NCBI GenBank assembly: GCA_021846965.1
Contig: JAJZWA010000005.1
Span: forward strand, 28,358-92,357
Direction of reading: 5' to 3'
DNA length: 64,000 bases
Source of the DNA: Pseudomonadota bacterium
GTDB lineage: Bacteria > Pseudomonadota > Gammaproteobacteria > Burkholderiales > Burkholderiaceae_C
Part shown: positions 1 to 8,182 of the stretch, in pieces
Layout: every line of letters starts with the position of its first letter
Position numbering within the stretch: position 1 is the first letter of the stretch
The notes under the pieces: model-generated
Databases searched by the model: none
Told to the model about the DNA's origin: nothing
The model's input: only the letters and a program-made list of their open reading frames with translations
Position numbers and translations under genes: made by a program

Positions 1-43
1 GGGGCGCCGCGGCAGACTCGACGGGTGGGGAAGCTTCGGGCAT
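1..43 (-). CDS. Partial CDS (N-terminus only), product unknown
   Basis: An ATG reading leftward from 43 follows the TGA of the dioxygenase gene (47..45) by one base and stays open for 14 codons to the window edge (residues MPEASPPVESAAAP). The tight spacing suggests a seventh gene of the MarR-to-dioxygenase operon. Nothing in this short, Pro/Ala-rich stretch identifies a family, and chance openness is possible in such GC-rich DNA. Confidence 0.3.
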   Translation of the reverse strand, partial: MPEASPPVESAAAP

Positions 44-44
44 C

Positions 45-896
45 TCAGTCCAGGGTCCAGGCATCCATGCTCAGCATGCCATAGTGCACGCCTCCCGGCC
101 AGTACCGCGGCGCCGGCGGCGGCTCGGCGCCCATGGTCGCGGGCCCGCCCACGGGCGCATTCGCCAACGCCGCGCCCAGCACCCAGTGCAAGGGCAGCAG
201 GTGCTCGTCGCTGGGGTGCGCGCGCCGCGCATGCGGCGCGCGGGTCTTCCATTCCAGCAGCGCCTGGGCATCGCCGCGGGCGATGGCATCGCGCATCCAG
301 GCGCTGAATTCGAGCACGTAGGGCTCGGCCGCATCGGACACCGTGGCCGAGGCGCGGAATTCGTGCAGGTTGTGGGTGAGGCTGCCGCTGCCCAGCAGCA
401 GCACCCCCTGGTCGCGCAGGGGCGCCAGCAGGCGCCCCAGGCGCCAGGCACCCTGCGCGTCCAGCGGCCAGGGCATGGACAGTGGCACCACCGGCAGATC
501 GCCCTCGGGAAGCATCAGGCGCAGTGGCACCCAGACGCCGTGGTCCAGGCCGCGCTCCGGATCCAGCGCGACCGCAAGACCCGCCTCGGCCAGCAGGGCA
601 GCGACCCGCCGGGCCAGCTCGGGGTCCCCCGCCACCGGATAGCGCAAACGCTGCAGCGCGGGATCGAAGCCCCCGAAATCGTGCAGGGTCCCGGGCCGCG
701 CGCAGGAGCCCACGGCCAGGCCGCGGGTCATCCAGTGCGGCGACAGCACGAGCACGGCTCGCAGGGCCCGCGTGCGCAGCTCGGCACCCAGTTCGGTGAG
801 CATGGGCGCCGCGCTGCCGGGTTCCAGCGGCAGCATGGGCGAGCCGTGCGAGACGAAGACCGCCGGCGCTCGCCGCGCCACCCGTGCCGCATCCAT
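45..896 (-). CDS. ygiD: LigB/YgiD-type extradiol ring-cleavage dioxygenase
   Basis: 283 residues, the usual length for the 4,5-DOPA dioxygenase extradiol family, a metal-dependent cytoplasmic enzyme that opens catechol rings. Visible family marks are the N-terminal SHGSPMLPLE segment (metal-binding His), SPHWMTRG, LDHGVW in the middle (second His) and GSGSLTHNLHEF in the C-terminal half. The start at 896 keeps the conserved N-terminal strand and lies 22 bp after the GST stop. It is the last complete gene of a six-gene operon with a MarR regulator, cytochrome b561, two YceI proteins and GST, so a role in removing catechol or quinone compounds is possible. The natural substrate cannot be read from sequence. 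Confidence 0.85.
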   Translation of the reverse strand: MDAARVARRAPAVFVSHGSPMLPLEPGSAAPMLTELGAELRTRALRAVLVLSPHWMTRGLAVGSCARPGTLHDFGGFDPALQRLRYPVAGDPELARRVAALLAEAGLAVALDPERGLDHGVWVPLRLMLPEGDLPVVPLSMPWPLDAQGAWRLGRLLAPLRDQGVLLLGSGSLTHNLHEFRASATVSDAAEPYVLEFSAWMRDAIARGDAQALLEWKTRAPHARRAHPSDEHLLPLHWVLGAALANAPVGGPATMGAEPPPAPRYWPGGVHYGMLSMDAWTLD

Positions 897-918
897 GGCG
901 TCGACTCCCGCAGCGCGC

Positions 919-1533
919 TCAGGCCTTCTTGGCCTCGCGCTCGGCCGCCAGCGTGGCGGCCACCGCCGGGCGCTGCGACACGCGCTCGATGTAGGCCTGC
1001 AGCACGGGCCAGGGCGCCAGGTCCAGGCCCACGTAGGCGGCCCAGCTCAGCACCGTGAACAGGTAGGCGTCGGCCACCGTGAACTGCGCACCCATCAGGA
1101 AGTCCTGCCCGGCCAGGATCTGCGCCAGGTAGTCGAAGCGGCCCCGCAGGCGCTGGCGCTGCAGTTCCTTGACCTCCTCGGGGAACTGCGGGTTGAACAG
1201 CGGGCTGAATTGCTTGTGCAGTTCGGTGGAGATGAAGTTCAGCCACTCCTGCAGGCGGTAACGCTCGATGCTGCCATTGGCCGGTGCGAGCCCGGAGGCG
1301 GGCTTCTGGTCGGCCAGGTACTGCACGATCGCCGGGCCTTCGGTGAGCACGGTGCCGTCGTCGAGTTGCAGCACCGGCACGTAGCCCTTGGGGTTGACGG
1401 CGCGGAAATCCTTGCCGCCGTCAAAGGTCTTGGCGCCCAGGTCCACCTTCAGGATCTCGGCCGGCAGGCCGAGTTCGCGCAGCACGATGTGGGGCGACAG
1501 CGAGCAGGCGCCCGGGGAGAAATACAGTTTCAT
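919..1533 (-). CDS. gst: Glutathione S-transferase, beta class
   Basis: 204 residues, a cytosolic enzyme conjugating or reducing with glutathione. The N-terminus MKLYFSPGACSLSPH matches bacterial beta-class GSTs, with the active-site Cys at residue 10. NPKGYVPVL gives the cis-Pro glutathione site, followed by DDGTVLTEG and an all-helical C-terminal domain. A GAGGAG ribosome-binding site precedes the ATG. The gene sits 12 bp downstream of a YceI gene and 22 bp upstream of the extradiol dioxygenase in the same operon, which suggests handling of quinone or aromatic electrophiles together with the dioxygenase (inference). Confidence 0.92.
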   Translation of the reverse strand: MKLYFSPGACSLSPHIVLRELGLPAEILKVDLGAKTFDGGKDFRAVNPKGYVPVLQLDDGTVLTEGPAIVQYLADQKPASGLAPANGSIERYRLQEWLNFISTELHKQFSPLFNPQFPEEVKELQRQRLRGRFDYLAQILAGQDFLMGAQFTVADAYLFTVLSWAAYVGLDLAPWPVLQAYIERVSQRPAVAATLAAEREAKKA

Positions 1534-1545
1534 GGGACAGGCTCC

Positions 1546-2205
1546 TCAGGAGGGGTTGCGCACGGATTCGAGGGCCACGCGCACGTGGACCTTGTGGCCG
1601 ATGCCGGCCGAGTAGGTGTCGATGCCGAACTGGGTGCGGTCGATCACCCCGTCGGCGACGAAGCCCGTGAGGTAGCCACCCCAGGGCTTGGGCAGCGAGG
1701 GCACGTCACCGGCGCCGATCAGACGCACGCGAAAGCTCACCGGATGGGTCACGCCGTGCAGGGTCAGCTCTCCGTGCAGCACGCCGCCGCGCGGGCCGTG
1801 GGGCACGTAGCGGGTCCCCACGAAGTGCATGGTCGGGTATTGCGCGGCATCGAGAAAGGCGCTGCCGGTGAGCATCTTGTCACGCGCCGGCAGGTAGGTG
1901 GTCAGGCTGTCCACCTGCACGGTGACGTCGGCCTTGTCCGCCTTCGGGTTGCGCGGATCGAAGCTGAAGCTTCCGCTGACCTTGGTGAAGGCGCCGTTCA
2001 CCAGCGCGATGCCGGCGTGGCCGATGGAAAACTGCACGCTGGAGTGGTCGGAGTCGATGGTGTAGCTGCCGGCCGGGTTGGCGTGCTGGACCTTGTAGGG
2101 CTGCACCTGCGCCGGGGCGTCGGCGGCGACGGCGGTAGCGGTCATCGCGGCCAGCGAAAGCGCGCCGGCACCCAGCGCGAGGCTCAGTCGGGAAAGAGTT
2201 TTCAT
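1546..2205 (-). CDS. yceI: YceI family periplasmic lipid-binding protein (first copy)
   Basis: 219 residues from an ATG at 2205. The open frame extends further upstream to 2379, but this start gives a clean signal peptide (MKTLSRLSLALGAGALSLAA, cleaved near AVAADA). The mature part has YceI marks: SYTIDSDHSSVQFSIGH, a GSFSFDPRNP segment and repeated beta strands. YceI proteins are periplasmic lipocalin-like barrels that bind isoprenoid chains such as quinones. It directly follows a second YceI gene and a cytochrome b561 gene, the same pairing as E. coli yceJ-yceI. The two copies are clearly diverged, so they are old paralogues and not a recent duplication. Confidence 0.9.
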   Translation of the reverse strand: MKTLSRLSLALGAGALSLAAMTATAVAADAPAQVQPYKVQHANPAGSYTIDSDHSSVQFSIGHAGIALVNGAFTKVSGSFSFDPRNPKADKADVTVQVDSLTTYLPARDKMLTGSAFLDAAQYPTMHFVGTRYVPHGPRGGVLHGELTLHGVTHPVSFRVRLIGAGDVPSLPKPWGGYLTGFVADGVIDRTQFGIDTYSAGIGHKVHVRVALESVRNPS

Positions 2206-2236
2206 CCAAGGCTTCCTTGTTGTGCTGAAAGGGAAA

Positions 2237-2818
2237 TCAGGGGGCGACCACCAGGTGCACATGCACCGGGATGTCCGCCGCCACCACGCTGGTGTCGGCC
2301 CAGCTGCCGCTGCCCAGGCCCCAGGCGGTGCGCTGGAGCTTGAAATCCGCGTCCATGACCAGGTCCTTGCCCTGCGCATGGGTGCTCACCAGCGCGCGCA
2401 GCGGATGCGTGGCGCCGCGCACGGTGAAGCTGCCGTCGACCCAGTAGCGGCCCGGGCCGGCGGAGCTCCAGCGGGTGGAGACGAAGCGGGCCTGCGGGTC
2501 GGCCTTGGCATCGAGCCAGTCGGGGCCGAGCAGCAGCTGGTTGGTCTGGGAGCTGCCGGCGTCGACGCTGGCGGCATCCACGGACACCTGCACGCTGCTG
2601 GCCTGCAGATCCTGCGGGGCGAAATGCACCTGCGCGTGCACGGTGCCGAAATGCCCCTTCATGGTCACGCCCATCTGCGTGGCCTGGAAGGCCACCTGCG
2701 CGCCGGGCTGTACCTGCGCATAGATCGCGGGGGCGGCCTGCGCCGTCGCGGCCAGCGCGAGGGCACCCGCGGCCAGCACGAGGGGGCGCGCAAGACGCCT
2801 GCATGCAAAGTCGGACAT
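2237..2818 (-). CDS. yceI: YceI family periplasmic protein (second copy)
   Basis: 193 residues. An N-terminal signal peptide runs to about residue 28 (LVLAAGALALAATAQAAPA). The mature domain is YceI-like but more divergent than its neighbour: it lacks the opening DSDHSSV signature, and retains the GHFGTVHAQVHF and RFVSTRW strands and an HPLRALV turn. It starts 4 bp after the cytochrome b561 stop, so the two are almost certainly translated from one message. The likely role is binding an isoprenoid quinone or similar lipid for, or from, the membrane cytochrome (inference from the family). Confidence 0.8.
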   Translation of the reverse strand: MSDFACRRLARPLVLAAGALALAATAQAAPAIYAQVQPGAQVAFQATQMGVTMKGHFGTVHAQVHFAPQDLQASSVQVSVDAASVDAGSSQTNQLLLGPDWLDAKADPQARFVSTRWSSAGPGRYWVDGSFTVRGATHPLRALVSTHAQGKDLVMDADFKLQRTAWGLGSGSWADTSVVAADIPVHVHLVVAP

Positions 2819-2822
2819 CAGC

Positions 2823-3371
2823 TCACTCCTTGGAAGAACCCGGCAGCATGCGCAGCAGCACGCCGTCGCGGTCGATGAACTGGTGCTTCAGCGCGGCGCC
2901 CACATGGGCGACGACCAAGGCGGCCAGCGTGTAGTTCAGCCAGGCATGCCAGTGGGCCAGCTCCCGGGCCAGCGCATGGTCGGGCGCCAGCAGGTTGGGC
3001 AGCGGCAGCACCCCCCACCACACCACCCGGATGCCCGAAGCCGAACTCAGGGCCCAGCCGGAAAGGGGAATGCAGAGAATCAGCAGGTACAGCAGCCCGT
3101 GCAGGGCCTCGGCCGCGCGCGCCTGCCAGCGGGGCACGGAATCCGGCAGCGCCGGCGGCCGGTGGCCCAGGCGCCAGACGATGCGCAGCAGCACCAGCAG
3201 CAGCACGGTGATGCCGAACCACTTGTGCCAGGAATACAGCTCCAGCTTGCGCACCGAGAGTTGCAGCCCGTGCATGTACAGCCCGAGCGGAAACATCCCG
3301 AAGATCAACAGGGCGATCAGCCAGTGCAGCAGGATGGCGACACCGGTGTAGCGTCGGGACGAACGGATCAT
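2823..3371 (-). CDS. yceJ: Cytochrome b561 family membrane protein
   Basis: 182 residues from an ATG at 3371. Longer in-frame starts back to 3569 are rejected because the extra part is Arg/Pro-rich and overlaps the MarR gene. Four membrane helices are visible, with haem-ligand histidines in ILLHWLIALL (helix 1), YSWHKWFG (helix 2), and the HALAREL-HWHAWLNY and VVAHVGAALKH segments (helices 3-4). The family forms a di-haem b-type cytochrome that passes electrons between quinol and partner proteins. It lies between MarR (start 2 bp after its stop) and YceI, matching the E. coli yceJ-yceI pair. Confidence 0.9.
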   Translation of the reverse strand: MIRSSRRYTGVAILLHWLIALLIFGMFPLGLYMHGLQLSVRKLELYSWHKWFGITVLLLVLLRIVWRLGHRPPALPDSVPRWQARAAEALHGLLYLLILCIPLSGWALSSASGIRVVWWGVLPLPNLLAPDHALARELAHWHAWLNYTLAALVVAHVGAALKHQFIDRDGVLLRMLPGSSKE

Positions 3372-3373
3372 GG

Positions 3374-3850
3374 TCAGGATTCCTCGTGGGGGCCGCCGGG
3401 GCCAGGTTGCTCGGCCTGCGCCTGTTCGAAGGCCTGCCGGATGGCGTGCAGCAGCGCCTCGGCGCGGGCGAGGTCGAGCTCGGGGATGCGCTCGAAAGCC
3501 CGGCCCACATGCTCGCCGTGGGCCGGAAACACCTGTTCGAAAAGGGCCTGGCCGCGCTCGGTCAGGCACACGATCTGGCCGCGGCCGTCCTGCGGGTCCG
3601 GGTCACGGCGCACCAGGCCCTTCGCCAGCATACGGTCCACCACGCCGGTCAGCGTGCCCTTGGTGATGAGGGTCCTGGCGCCCAGGGCCTTGGGGTTCAT
3701 GCCCGGCGTGTTGCCCAGCGTGGCCAGCACGTCGAACTGGGCCGGTGTCAGGCCCAGTTGCGCGACATGCGCGGCCGAATACCGCTCGAAGGCCTGATAG
3801 GCTCGGACGAGTTCGCGCAGCAGGGGCAGATGGGGACGGACGGAGGGCAT
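3374..3850 (-). CDS. MarR family transcriptional regulator
   Basis: 158 residues with the winged-helix fold: LTPAQFDVLATLG (helices 1-2), LGARTLITKGTLTGVVDRMLAKGLV (recognition helix) and RRDPDPQDGRGQIVCLTERG (wing). MarR proteins are dimeric repressors released by small, often phenolic or oxidised, ligands. I chose the ATG at 3850; an alternative at 3925 would overlap a possible -10 element (TAATAT at 3902-3907 on the minus strand). It is the first gene of an operon with cytochrome b561, two YceI, GST and an extradiol dioxygenase, so it probably autoregulates that set in response to an aromatic or quinone signal. Confidence 0.87.
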   Translation of the reverse strand: MPSVRPHLPLLRELVRAYQAFERYSAAHVAQLGLTPAQFDVLATLGNTPGMNPKALGARTLITKGTLTGVVDRMLAKGLVRRDPDPQDGRGQIVCLTERGQALFEQVFPAHGEHVGRAFERIPELDLARAEALLHAIRQAFEQAQAEQPGPGGPHEES

Positions 3851-3935
3851 CGCGGGCAGGGACCGACGCTGGGAGCCATGGGCGGCAAGCGGGGATGGGC
3901 AGATATTAGTTCGCGTTAGAACCATCTGTAATGAC

Positions 3936-3949
3936 CTGAAAATTTTTAG
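3936..3949. promoter_or_regulatory. AT-rich near-palindrome, possible MarR operator
   Basis: CTGAAAATTTTTAG is palindromic except for one mismatched pair and stands out in GC-rich DNA between the MarR operon and the sigma-54 activator gene. MarR proteins typically bind AT-rich palindromes near their own promoter, so this is a candidate operator. No direct evidence links it to either gene. Confidence 0.35.
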
Positions 3950-3954
3950 GGTTT

Positions 3955-3968
3955 TTGACCTGGATCAG
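3955..3968. promoter_or_regulatory. FNR/ANR-like box
   Basis: TTGACCTGGATCAG fits the FNR/ANR consensus TTGAT-N4-ATCAA at eight of ten defined positions and is symmetrical about the centre. It lies in the divergent region between the MarR operon and the AcoR-type activator. An oxygen-sensing regulator of the FNR/ANR type could therefore control one or both directions. Which promoter it serves is not clear. Confidence 0.5.
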
Positions 3969-3986
3969 GGTCGGACCACGCCCTGC

Positions 3987-4007
3987 ACTGTCGCAGGCTG
4001 CGACAGT
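3987..4007. promoter_or_regulatory. Perfect inverted repeat, probable upstream activator site
   Basis: ACTGTCGCAG and CTGCGACAGT are exact inverse complements separated by one G, flanked by a further CCCTG (3981-3985) and CAGGG (4011-4015). A third partial copy (TGCGACACT) lies at 4027-4035. TGTCGC...GCGACA arms are typical of binding sites for AcoR-type, Fis-domain sigma-54 activators. It ends 80 bp before the activator gene at 4087, so autoregulation is the simplest reading. Confidence 0.6.
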
Positions 4008-4086
4008 CGACAGGGCCCCCACCCGGTGCGACACTGCCCGCCTGAGTCAGCGCCGGCACCGCAGGACGCAGGCCAGGAGACAAGCC

Positions 4087-6087
4087 ATGCTCGAACCCCA
4101 CCCCCGCGGCAGCGGCACGGCCGCGCAGCTGCTCCCCAGCGCGCGACAGCTGCAACTGGCGCGCCAGCGCTTTTTCGACGAAGGCGGCGACCCCGGCGCG
4201 CTGGTGCCCGAGTCCATCCTCCGTTCGTGGCGGCGCTGCGCGCCCATGCCCGCGGCCGTGGCGCTGCGCGCGGAACCGCTGCCCGGCGCCTTGCTGGGTT
4301 CGCGACGCGAGGCCCAGGGGCGCTTGCGCCGCCACGCCCTGGCCGAGCTGGAGGCGCTGGCGGAAGCCCTGGCCCCTACGCGGGCGATCGTGCTGCTGGC
4401 CGACCCCGACGGCATGATCCTCGATGCCGCGGGCTCGGACGCCTTCATGAGCAAGGCACAGCGCGTGGCGCTGATGCCGGGCATCGACTGGTCGGAGCGC
4501 AGCCGCGGCACGAATGCCATCGGCACGGCCCTCACCGAGGGCCATGCGGTCACCATCGTGGGCCCGCAGCATTACCTGGAACAGAACGCCGCGCTGGCCT
4601 GCACGGCCGCACCCCTGCTGGGCCCCGACGGGCGCCTGCTCGGCGTGCTCGACGTCTCGGGCGACCTGCGCTGCATCCACGACCAGACCGCTTCGCTGGT
4701 GCGCGTGGCCGGACAGATGATCGAGCACCGCATGGCGCTGGATGCGCGATCGGCGGATACCGAGCTGCTGCGCTTCGCGTATGACCCCGCGCTGCTGGGC
4801 AGCCACCGCGAGGCGCTGCTGTGGCTGCGCGACGAGGTGGTGGTGGGCGCCAACCGCGCCGCGCTGCGGGTGCTGGGCTTGCGCTTCGAGCAAGTCATGG
4901 CGAGACGCGCCACCGACTTGTTCCTCGCCCTGCCCCCCAAGGGCCACGGCCCATCCTGCCTGCAGTTGCACGCGCACCTGCTGCAGCCCGGGCGCCACGC
5001 GCAATGGGCGGCCGCCTGGGTGCCGGCGGCCCCGCGCGCGTGGGCGCCAGCGCCGGCGCCCACGCGCGGCGCCAGGACGCCGGCCGAGGCCCCCGCGCAA
5101 GGGCCGGCCCGGCTGCTGGTGGACGACGAGGGGCAGCGCCTGCGCCTGGAGCGTGCGCTGCGCGTGCTGGCCGCGGGCATCCCGGTGCTTGTGCAGGGCG
5201 AATCGGGAGTGGGCAAGGAAGTGTTCGCGCGCCGGCTGCATGCCGCGGGTGCGCGCGCCGCGGGCCCCTTCGTCGCCGTCAACTGCGCGGCGCTGCCCGA
5301 GACGCTGATCGAATCCGAACTCTTCGGCTACGAAGCCGGCGCCTTCACCGGCGCGCACCGACAGGGCCGGCCCGGCCTGATCCGCGAAGCCGACGCGGGC
5401 GTGCTGTTCCTGGACGAGATCGGCGACATGCCGCTGGCCCTGCAGGCGCGGCTGCTGCGCGTGCTGCAGGAGCGCGAAGTGCGCGCACTGGGCAGCGCCC
5501 AGGCGCGCAGCGTCGATTTCGCGCTGGTCTGCGCGACCCACCGGGACCTGCGGGCCATGGTCGAGGAAGGTCGGTTCCGCGCGGATCTCTACTACCGCCT
5601 GCAGCATTTCACGGTGGAACTGCCCGCATTGCGCAACGACCCCCAGGGGCCCGCGCACATCGCCGAGATGCTGGCGCGCACGCTGGAGGAGCGGGGCATC
5701 GAGCTGAGCGAGCAGGCGCGCGAGGCGCTGCTGCGTCATGCCTGGCCCGGCAACTGGCGCGAGCTGGCCGGGACCTGTCGCACCCTGGCGGCGCTGGCGC
5801 TTCCCGGCCAGGTCCTGGATCTGGCCGATCTTCCCGCGGTCATGCGCGAGGCCCTGCCCGCCGCCGGCAGCACGGCAGCGACGTCCCTGCGCGGCGCATC
5901 CACCTCTCGCTCCCCGCTGCCGGCCGCGGCGCCCGGCGCGGCGGCGGATCTGCGCAGCCTGACCGCGGCAGCCATGCAGCAGGCGCTCGAGGCCTGCGAG
6001 GGCAACGTCAGCCGTGCCGCGCGCATGCTCGGGGTGCATCGCAGCACACTGTACCGGCGCAACGCCCCCGACACACGGCATTCCTGA
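4087..6087 (+). CDS. AcoR-type sigma-54-dependent transcriptional activator
   Basis: 666 residues from the ATG at 4087; the frame is open further upstream but that part covers the inverted-repeat operator. Domain order: an N-terminal GAF-like sensor (about 85-215, with GTNAIGTAL at 141-149 as in AcoR), a low-complexity Pro/Ala linker (about 310-340), then an AAA+ domain with Walker A GESGVGK (371-377), the sigma-54-contacting GAFTGA loop (418-423) and Walker [10 protein letters not shown], and a C-terminal Fis-type helix-turn-helix ([19 protein letters not shown]). AcoR-like proteins sense small alcohols, ketones or similar compounds and open sigma-54 promoters. No obvious target operon lies next to it: the downstream neighbour is the convergent recD. 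Confidence 0.9.
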   Translation: MLEPHPRGSGTAAQLLPSARQLQLARQRFFDEGGDPGALVPESILRSWRRCAPMPAAVALRAEPLPGALLGSRREAQGRLRRHALAELEALAEALAPTRAIVLLADPDGMILDAAGSDAFMSKAQRVALMPGIDWSERSRGTNAIGTALTEGHAVTIVGPQHYLEQNAALACTAAPLLGPDGRLLGVLDVSGDLRCIHDQTASLVRVAGQMIEHRMALDARSADTELLRFAYDPALLGSHREALLWLRDEVVVGANRAALRVLGLRFEQVMARRATDLFLALPPKGHGPSCLQLHAHLLQPGRHAQWAAAWVPAAPRAWAPAPAPTRGARTPAEAPAQGPARLLVDDEGQRLRLERALRVLAAGIPVLVQGESGVGKEVFARRLHAAGARAAGPFVAVNCAALPETLIESELFGYEAGAFTGAHRQGRPGLIREADAGVLFLDEIGDMPLALQARLLRVLQEREVRALGSAQARSVDFALVCATHRDLRAMVEEGRFRADLYYRLQHFTVELPALRNDPQGPAHIAEMLARTLEERGIELSEQAREALLRHAWPGNWRELAGTCRTLAALALPGQVLDLADLPAVMREALPAAGSTAATSLRGASTSRSPLPAAAPGAAADLRSLTAAAMQQALEACEGNVSRAARMLGVHRSTLYRRNAPDTRHS

Positions 6088-6127
6088 GGCGCCAGGGGCC
6101 CGGGCCTCGCGCCCCCGCGCCGGCCGC

Positions 6128-8182
6128 CTACCCGGCTTGCCCGCGCAGGCCCAGGCGCCAGGGCAGCCCGCTGTTGCGGCGGACCACCCGTTCCAGGCCC
6201 TGGCGCAGCACGCCCTCCTGCGCCGTGAACAGGCTCAGGCGAGTGCGTGCGCGGGTCACCCCGGTGTAGACCAGCTCGCGGGTCACGCCCAGGCCGTCGC
6301 CCAGCACCAGCAGTGCATGGGAGAACTCGGAGCCCTGCGACTTGTGCACCGTCATGGCGAAGGCGGTCTCGACATGGGCCAGGCGCCCCGGTGCGATCCA
6401 GCGCACCCCCGCGGCCTGGGCGAAGGCCACGCGCAACGCGCCGCCGGGGCCGCGCAAGGCGATGCCCACGTCCCCATTGAACAGTCCGAGCTCGGGATCG
6501 TTGCGCGTGACCATCACCGGCCTGGCCTCGTACCACGGCGCGGAACCGCCCAGCAGGGAGCGCGCGCGCAGCGCCTGCTCGAGCTGGCGATTGATCGCCT
6601 CCACGCCCCAGGGGCCCTGGCGCAGCGCGCACAGCACGCGCAGTGCGTCGAAGCCCTGCAGCACGCGCAGGGCCCAGGCGTCCAGCTGCTCCCCCTGCCC
6701 GGTGCAGCCGGCGCGCGCCAGCTCCAGGCAGGCGCGCAGCCCGGGGTCGCCGACAGCAGCCTCGCAGACCTCCCGCGGCTGCGCGGTACCCCGCCAGTGC
6801 AATTCCTCGCGCTCGCGCAGCACCTCCTGCGCCTTGCGCGAATCGCCACGGTTCACGGCGTCGGCCAGGCCCGCGATGCCTCCGCCAAAGCGCCGGCTGC
6901 TGCGCAGCATCGCCACCTGCTGCGCCAGCAGCGGGCCCTGCTCGTCCTGCAGCGATGGCGGCAGGACCTGTCCGCTGAGCTCCAGCACCTCGCGCGCGGT
7001 GCCCGGCAGGTAATGTCCGTCGCGCGCGTGCATGCACAACTCGCCCAGCACGGCGCCCGCCTCCACGCTGGCGAGCTGGTCGCTGTCGCCCAGCAGCACC
7101 AGGCGGGCATGCGGGGGAAGCGCGTCCAGCAGGTCGGCCATCATCTCCAGGTGCACCATGGAGGCTTCGTCCACCAACAGCACGTCCAGATCCAGCGGGT
7201 TGCCGGCATGGTGGCGCAGGCGTCGCGTGTCCCCGCGCGCGCCCAGCAGCGCGTGCAGGGTGCGCGCGGGGCCGATGCGCGAGGCCAGGCGCAGCGCCGT
7301 CTGCCAGCCCAGGCGGGCCGCCAGCTGGCCCAGCGCCGCGTCGATGGACTGCTTCAGGCGCGCCGCGGCCTTGCCGGTGGGCGCCGCCAGCGCCACGCGC
7401 AACTGCTCCGGTCGGCTCGCGGTGGCGAACAGCAGCACCAGCAGGCGCGCCGCGGTGAAGGTCTTGCCCGTCCCCGGACCCCCGGTGATCACGCCGACGC
7501 CCGCGCGCAGCGCCAGCGCGCAGGCGATGCGCTGCCAATCCGGCCCGGCGCCGCGATCGCCGGGCGGATCCTCGCCGAACAGAGCCTGCATCGCCTCGGC
7601 CACGCGCGGCGGGTCGAGCGGCTCGCGGCTCCGCGCACGCTCCAGCCACTGGGTGGCCAGGCGACGCTCGTACTCCCGATAGCGCCGCAGATACAGGCGC
7701 CCCTGCTCGAACACCAGCGGTTGCCCCCGATCGGCGGCCTCGCCCTGCTCCACGCACCACACCGCATCGGCCTGGCGCAGCGCCCGCGCCCAGGCGGCGG
7801 CCGGCTCGAAGTCCGCCGGCGCCAGCTCGCGCGCGAGCCCCAGCATCTGCGTCGCCAGCGCGCCCGGCAGGCCCAGTTCCACCCAGGGGGTCTCGGGGCC
7901 TTGCGGGACCGGCCCACGGGCGGCGGGCGCTGCCCCGGCCACTTCGGGCCCGGTGGGCTCGTGCAGGACCAGGCACACATGCCCCAGGCCCTCCAGCTGC
8001 GCGACCAGCGCGGCCGCCAGCAGCACCTGCGGGTCGTCGAGGGGCGCGGCCTCGGCGACGAAGCCGGCGAAGGCCACGTCCAGATGGCGCAACCAGCCGG
8101 CCCGGGCCCAGGCGCGCAGCTGTTGCAGCACCCGCTCGCGCCCGGCGCCGGCCCGTGGCGACTGGCTCGTCAAGGTGGTCAA
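6128..8182 (-). CDS. recD: Exodeoxyribonuclease V alpha subunit RecD
   Basis: 684 residues from a TTG start at 8182 whose TTGA overlaps the recB stop codon (8181..8179), preceded by GGGGAGG; this is classic translational coupling. RecD is the 5'-3' helicase motor of RecBCD, acting in double-strand-break repair. Visible motifs are Walker A GGPGTGKT, Walker B LLVDEASMV, GDSDQLASVEAG (motif III) and the C-terminal UvrD-like TVHKSQGSEF. The family is usually about 600-700 residues, so this is full length. It is the last gene of recC-recB-recD and converges on the sigma-54 activator gene 40 bp away. Confidence 0.95.
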   Translation of the reverse strand: MTTLTSQSPRAGAGRERVLQQLRAWARAGWLRHLDVAFAGFVAEAAPLDDPQVLLAAALVAQLEGLGHVCLVLHEPTGPEVAGAAPAARGPVPQGPETPWVELGLPGALATQMLGLARELAPADFEPAAAWARALRQADAVWCVEQGEAADRGQPLVFEQGRLYLRRYREYERRLATQWLERARSREPLDPPRVAEAMQALFGEDPPGDRGAGPDWQRIACALALRAGVGVITGGPGTGKTFTAARLLVLLFATASRPEQLRVALAAPTGKAAARLKQSIDAALGQLAARLGWQTALRLASRIGPARTLHALLGARGDTRRLRHHAGNPLDLDVLLVDEASMVHLEMMADLLDALPPHARLVLLGDSDQLASVEAGAVLGELCMHARDGHYLPGTAREVLELSGQVLPPSLQDEQGPLLAQQVAMLRSSRRFGGGIAGLADAVNRGDSRKAQEVLREREELHWRGTAQPREVCEAAVGDPGLRACLELARAGCTGQGEQLDAWALRVLQGFDALRVLCALRQGPWGVEAINRQLEQALRARSLLGGSAPWYEARPVMVTRNDPELGLFNGDVGIALRGPGGALRVAFAQAAGVRWIAPGRLAHVETAFAMTVHKSQGSEFSHALLVLGDGLGVTRELVYTGVTRARTRLSLFTAQEGVLRQGLERVVRRNSGLPWRLGLRGQAG

